This document shows positions 15,477 through 16,046 of a stretch of DNA of 16,046 bases, piece after piece. The stretch is from GCA-003244245 sp036266995 (GTDB taxonomy: Bacteria > Actinomycetota > Actinomycetes > Mycobacteriales > Pseudonocardiaceae), in NCBI GenBank assembly GCA_036266995.1, contig DATAWX010000199.1, positions 1 through 16,046 on the forward strand, read 5' to 3'. How positions within the stretch are numbered: position 1 is the first letter of the stretch; every line of letters begins with the position of its first letter. Made by a program: the position numbers and the translations under genes. Below the pieces are notes generated by a model. The model ran no database searches, was not told the origin of the DNA, and worked only from the letters and a program-made list of their open reading frames with translations.

Positions 15477-15551
15477 TCAGGTGTTCGGACGCTTGCCGTG
15501 GTTGGCGGCGTTCTTCTTCCGGCTACGCTTCTTGCGGCCTCGCTTGGACAC
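15477..15551 (-). CDS. 50S ribosomal protein bL37 (24 aa)
   Basis: A 24-codon minus-strand gene starting at GTG 15551 encodes a highly basic peptide beginning SKRGRKKRSRKKN after the initiator and ending ANHGKRPNT. This matches bL37, the tiny actinobacterial large-subunit protein found in M. smegmatis ribosome structures (homologue beginning AKRGRKKR and ending ANHGKRPNA, from memory). A strong Shine-Dalgarno run, GGGAGGGAGG, lies just upstream (about 15566-15557), 5 bases before the GTG. The gene is convergent with rshA and divergent from the biotinyl-protein gene. A CTATACC stretch (rc of about 15567-15573) may be part of its promoter. Automatic gene callers often miss it or extend it into a 151-aa frame that runs antisense through the biotinyl gene. 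Confidence 0.9.
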   Translation of the reverse strand: MSKRGRKKRSRKKNAANHGKRPNT

Positions 15552-15662
15552 GACGTCCTCCCTCCCGGTATAGGTTGATCTTCGGCGATTGATTGCGATC
15601 GTGCAGAGTGTGTCACGGTATGCCGTCACGCCGCCGACCATGGGCCGCTGCGCGTGGTTGGA

Positions 15663-15668
15663 TACCTT
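15663..15668 (+). promoter_or_regulatory. Candidate -10 element for the biotinyl protein gene
   Basis: TACCTT at 15663-15668 fits TAnnnT and would start transcription near 15675, leaving about 20 bases of leader that contains the GAGAGGG ribosome-binding site (15681-15687). No clear -35 element is visible. Confidence 0.3.
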
Positions 15669-15694
15669 GGGCCGAGCATCGAGAGGGACGATCC

Positions 15695-15910
15695 ATGACT
15701 GAGGAGATCCGGGCTGAGATGGTGGCCAACGTTTGGAAGATCGTGGTCGCCGAAGGCGACACGGTGTCTGACGGCGACACGTTGGTGATCCTCGAGTCGA
15801 TGAAGATGGAGATCCCCGTGCTGTCAGAGGTTGAAGGAACTGTCTCGAAATTGGCGGTCTCGGAGGGCGACGTCGTGCAGCAGGGCGACCTGATCGCCGT
15901 AGTTGAGTGA
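15695..15910 (+). CDS. Biotin/lipoyl-binding carrier protein (TB7.3-like)
   Basis: A 71-aa single-domain biotinyl carrier, the same length as M. tuberculosis Rv3221c (TB7.3). The biotinylation motif ESMKMEIP places the modified lysine at residue 37, between two halves of the barwin-like beta fold: KIVVAEGDTVSDGDTLVIL before it and GTVSKLAVSEGDVVQQGDLIAVVE after it. It probably acts as a free carboxyl-carrier subunit or biotin carrier, but no carboxylase genes are in the window and the partner is unknown. ATG 15695 has GAGAGGG (15681-15687) 7 bases upstream; the in-frame GTG further up (from 15593) adds non-family residues. It follows the sigH-rshA pair and diverges from bL37, close to the mycobacterial arrangement. 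Confidence 0.95.
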   Translation: MTEEIRAEMVANVWKIVVAEGDTVSDGDTLVILESMKMEIPVLSEVEGTVSKLAVSEGDVVQQGDLIAVVE

Positions 15911-16019
15911 CCCGAACGTGGGGTGCGGTCACCGGGGCGAAGTGCTTGGAGTTTGCGCGCCATTAACAGCGCGGGCGTCAGGTGAGAATGAGGTTAAGTG
16001 CCATCCGTCAACGTGGAGA

Positions 16020-16046
16020 GGCCCGGCGCGTGACAAGCGCCGGGCC
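16020..16046. terminator. Strong G/C hairpin at the window edge
   Basis: GGCCCGGCGC (16020-16029) and GCGCCGGGCC (16037-16046) form a perfect 10-bp stem around the loop GTGACAA. It lies 110 bases after the biotinyl-protein stop and may end its transcript or that of a gene beyond the window. The arms may extend past the window end. I see nothing else in 15911-16019. Confidence 0.6.

Noticed and set aside
15477..15932. 151-codon minus-strand ORF containing bL37 at its end
   Set aside because: The upstream part is antisense to the biotinyl-protein gene; the strong ribosome-binding site supports the short 24-codon gene.

Overview
The window is high-GC, densely packed bacterial DNA with an actinobacterial (Actinomycetota) gene set. 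The succession lpqB - comF - hpf - secA - Rv3235-like gene, the block rsgA / aroA / SRAP, and sigH - rshA next to a TB7.3-like biotinyl protein and the actinobacterial ribosomal protein bL37 recall the Mycobacterium tuberculosis region Rv3244c-Rv3221c. The SecA ends in a SEC-C zinc motif that I do not recall in M. tuberculosis SecA1, and pruA and a TrmH methylase are inserted. I therefore read it as a mycobacterium-related or other GC-rich actinobacterium and cannot fix the genus. I see no prophage, IS element, CRISPR array, tRNA or rRNA.

Layout. Bases 2-6483 (+): 3' part of lpqB (cell-envelope lipoprotein of the MtrAB system), comF, a long-form ribosome hibernation factor (hpf) with a 240-base leader, then secA. 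Bases 6537-8060 (-): an Rv3235-family protein and a TrmH/SpoU rRNA methylase. Bases 8140-10275 (+): a DUF6912 protein and pruA (proline catabolism). Bases 10300-12629 (-): aroA followed by rsgA, converging on pruA across a perfect 24-bp-arm palindrome that contains both stop codons. Bases 12682-14045 (+): SRAP/HMCES-type abasic-site protein overlapping a small alpha/beta hydrolase. Bases 14113-15403 (+): the thiol-stress sigma factor sigH/sigR with its zinc anti-sigma factor. Then the 24-codon bL37 gene (-), the 71-aa biotinyl carrier (+), and a strong hairpin at the window edge.

Main observations. (1) rsgA has a conserved N-terminal extension with no ATG, GTG or TTG available; the only sensible initiator is CTG in a 4-base CTGA overlap with the aroA stop. 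(2) sigH has an exact GGAAT-N18-GTT autoregulatory-type promoter whose start site would fall at an in-frame GTG 75 codons upstream, predicting an N-terminally extended isoform like Streptomyces sigma-R'. (3) Two gaplessly alignable 67-base imperfect palindromes, at 3397-3463 and 14041-14107, look like members of a dispersed repeat family; one ends 5 bases before the sigH promoter. (4) The hpf leader carries an 8-codon ORF with a strong ribosome-binding site followed by a hairpin.

Most genes are housekeeping: protein export, ribosome hibernation and maturation (hpf, rsgA, TrmH, bL37), shikimate and proline metabolism, DNA damage tolerance and thiol stress. No large undescribed system is evident; the novelty is in start codons, leaders and repeats.
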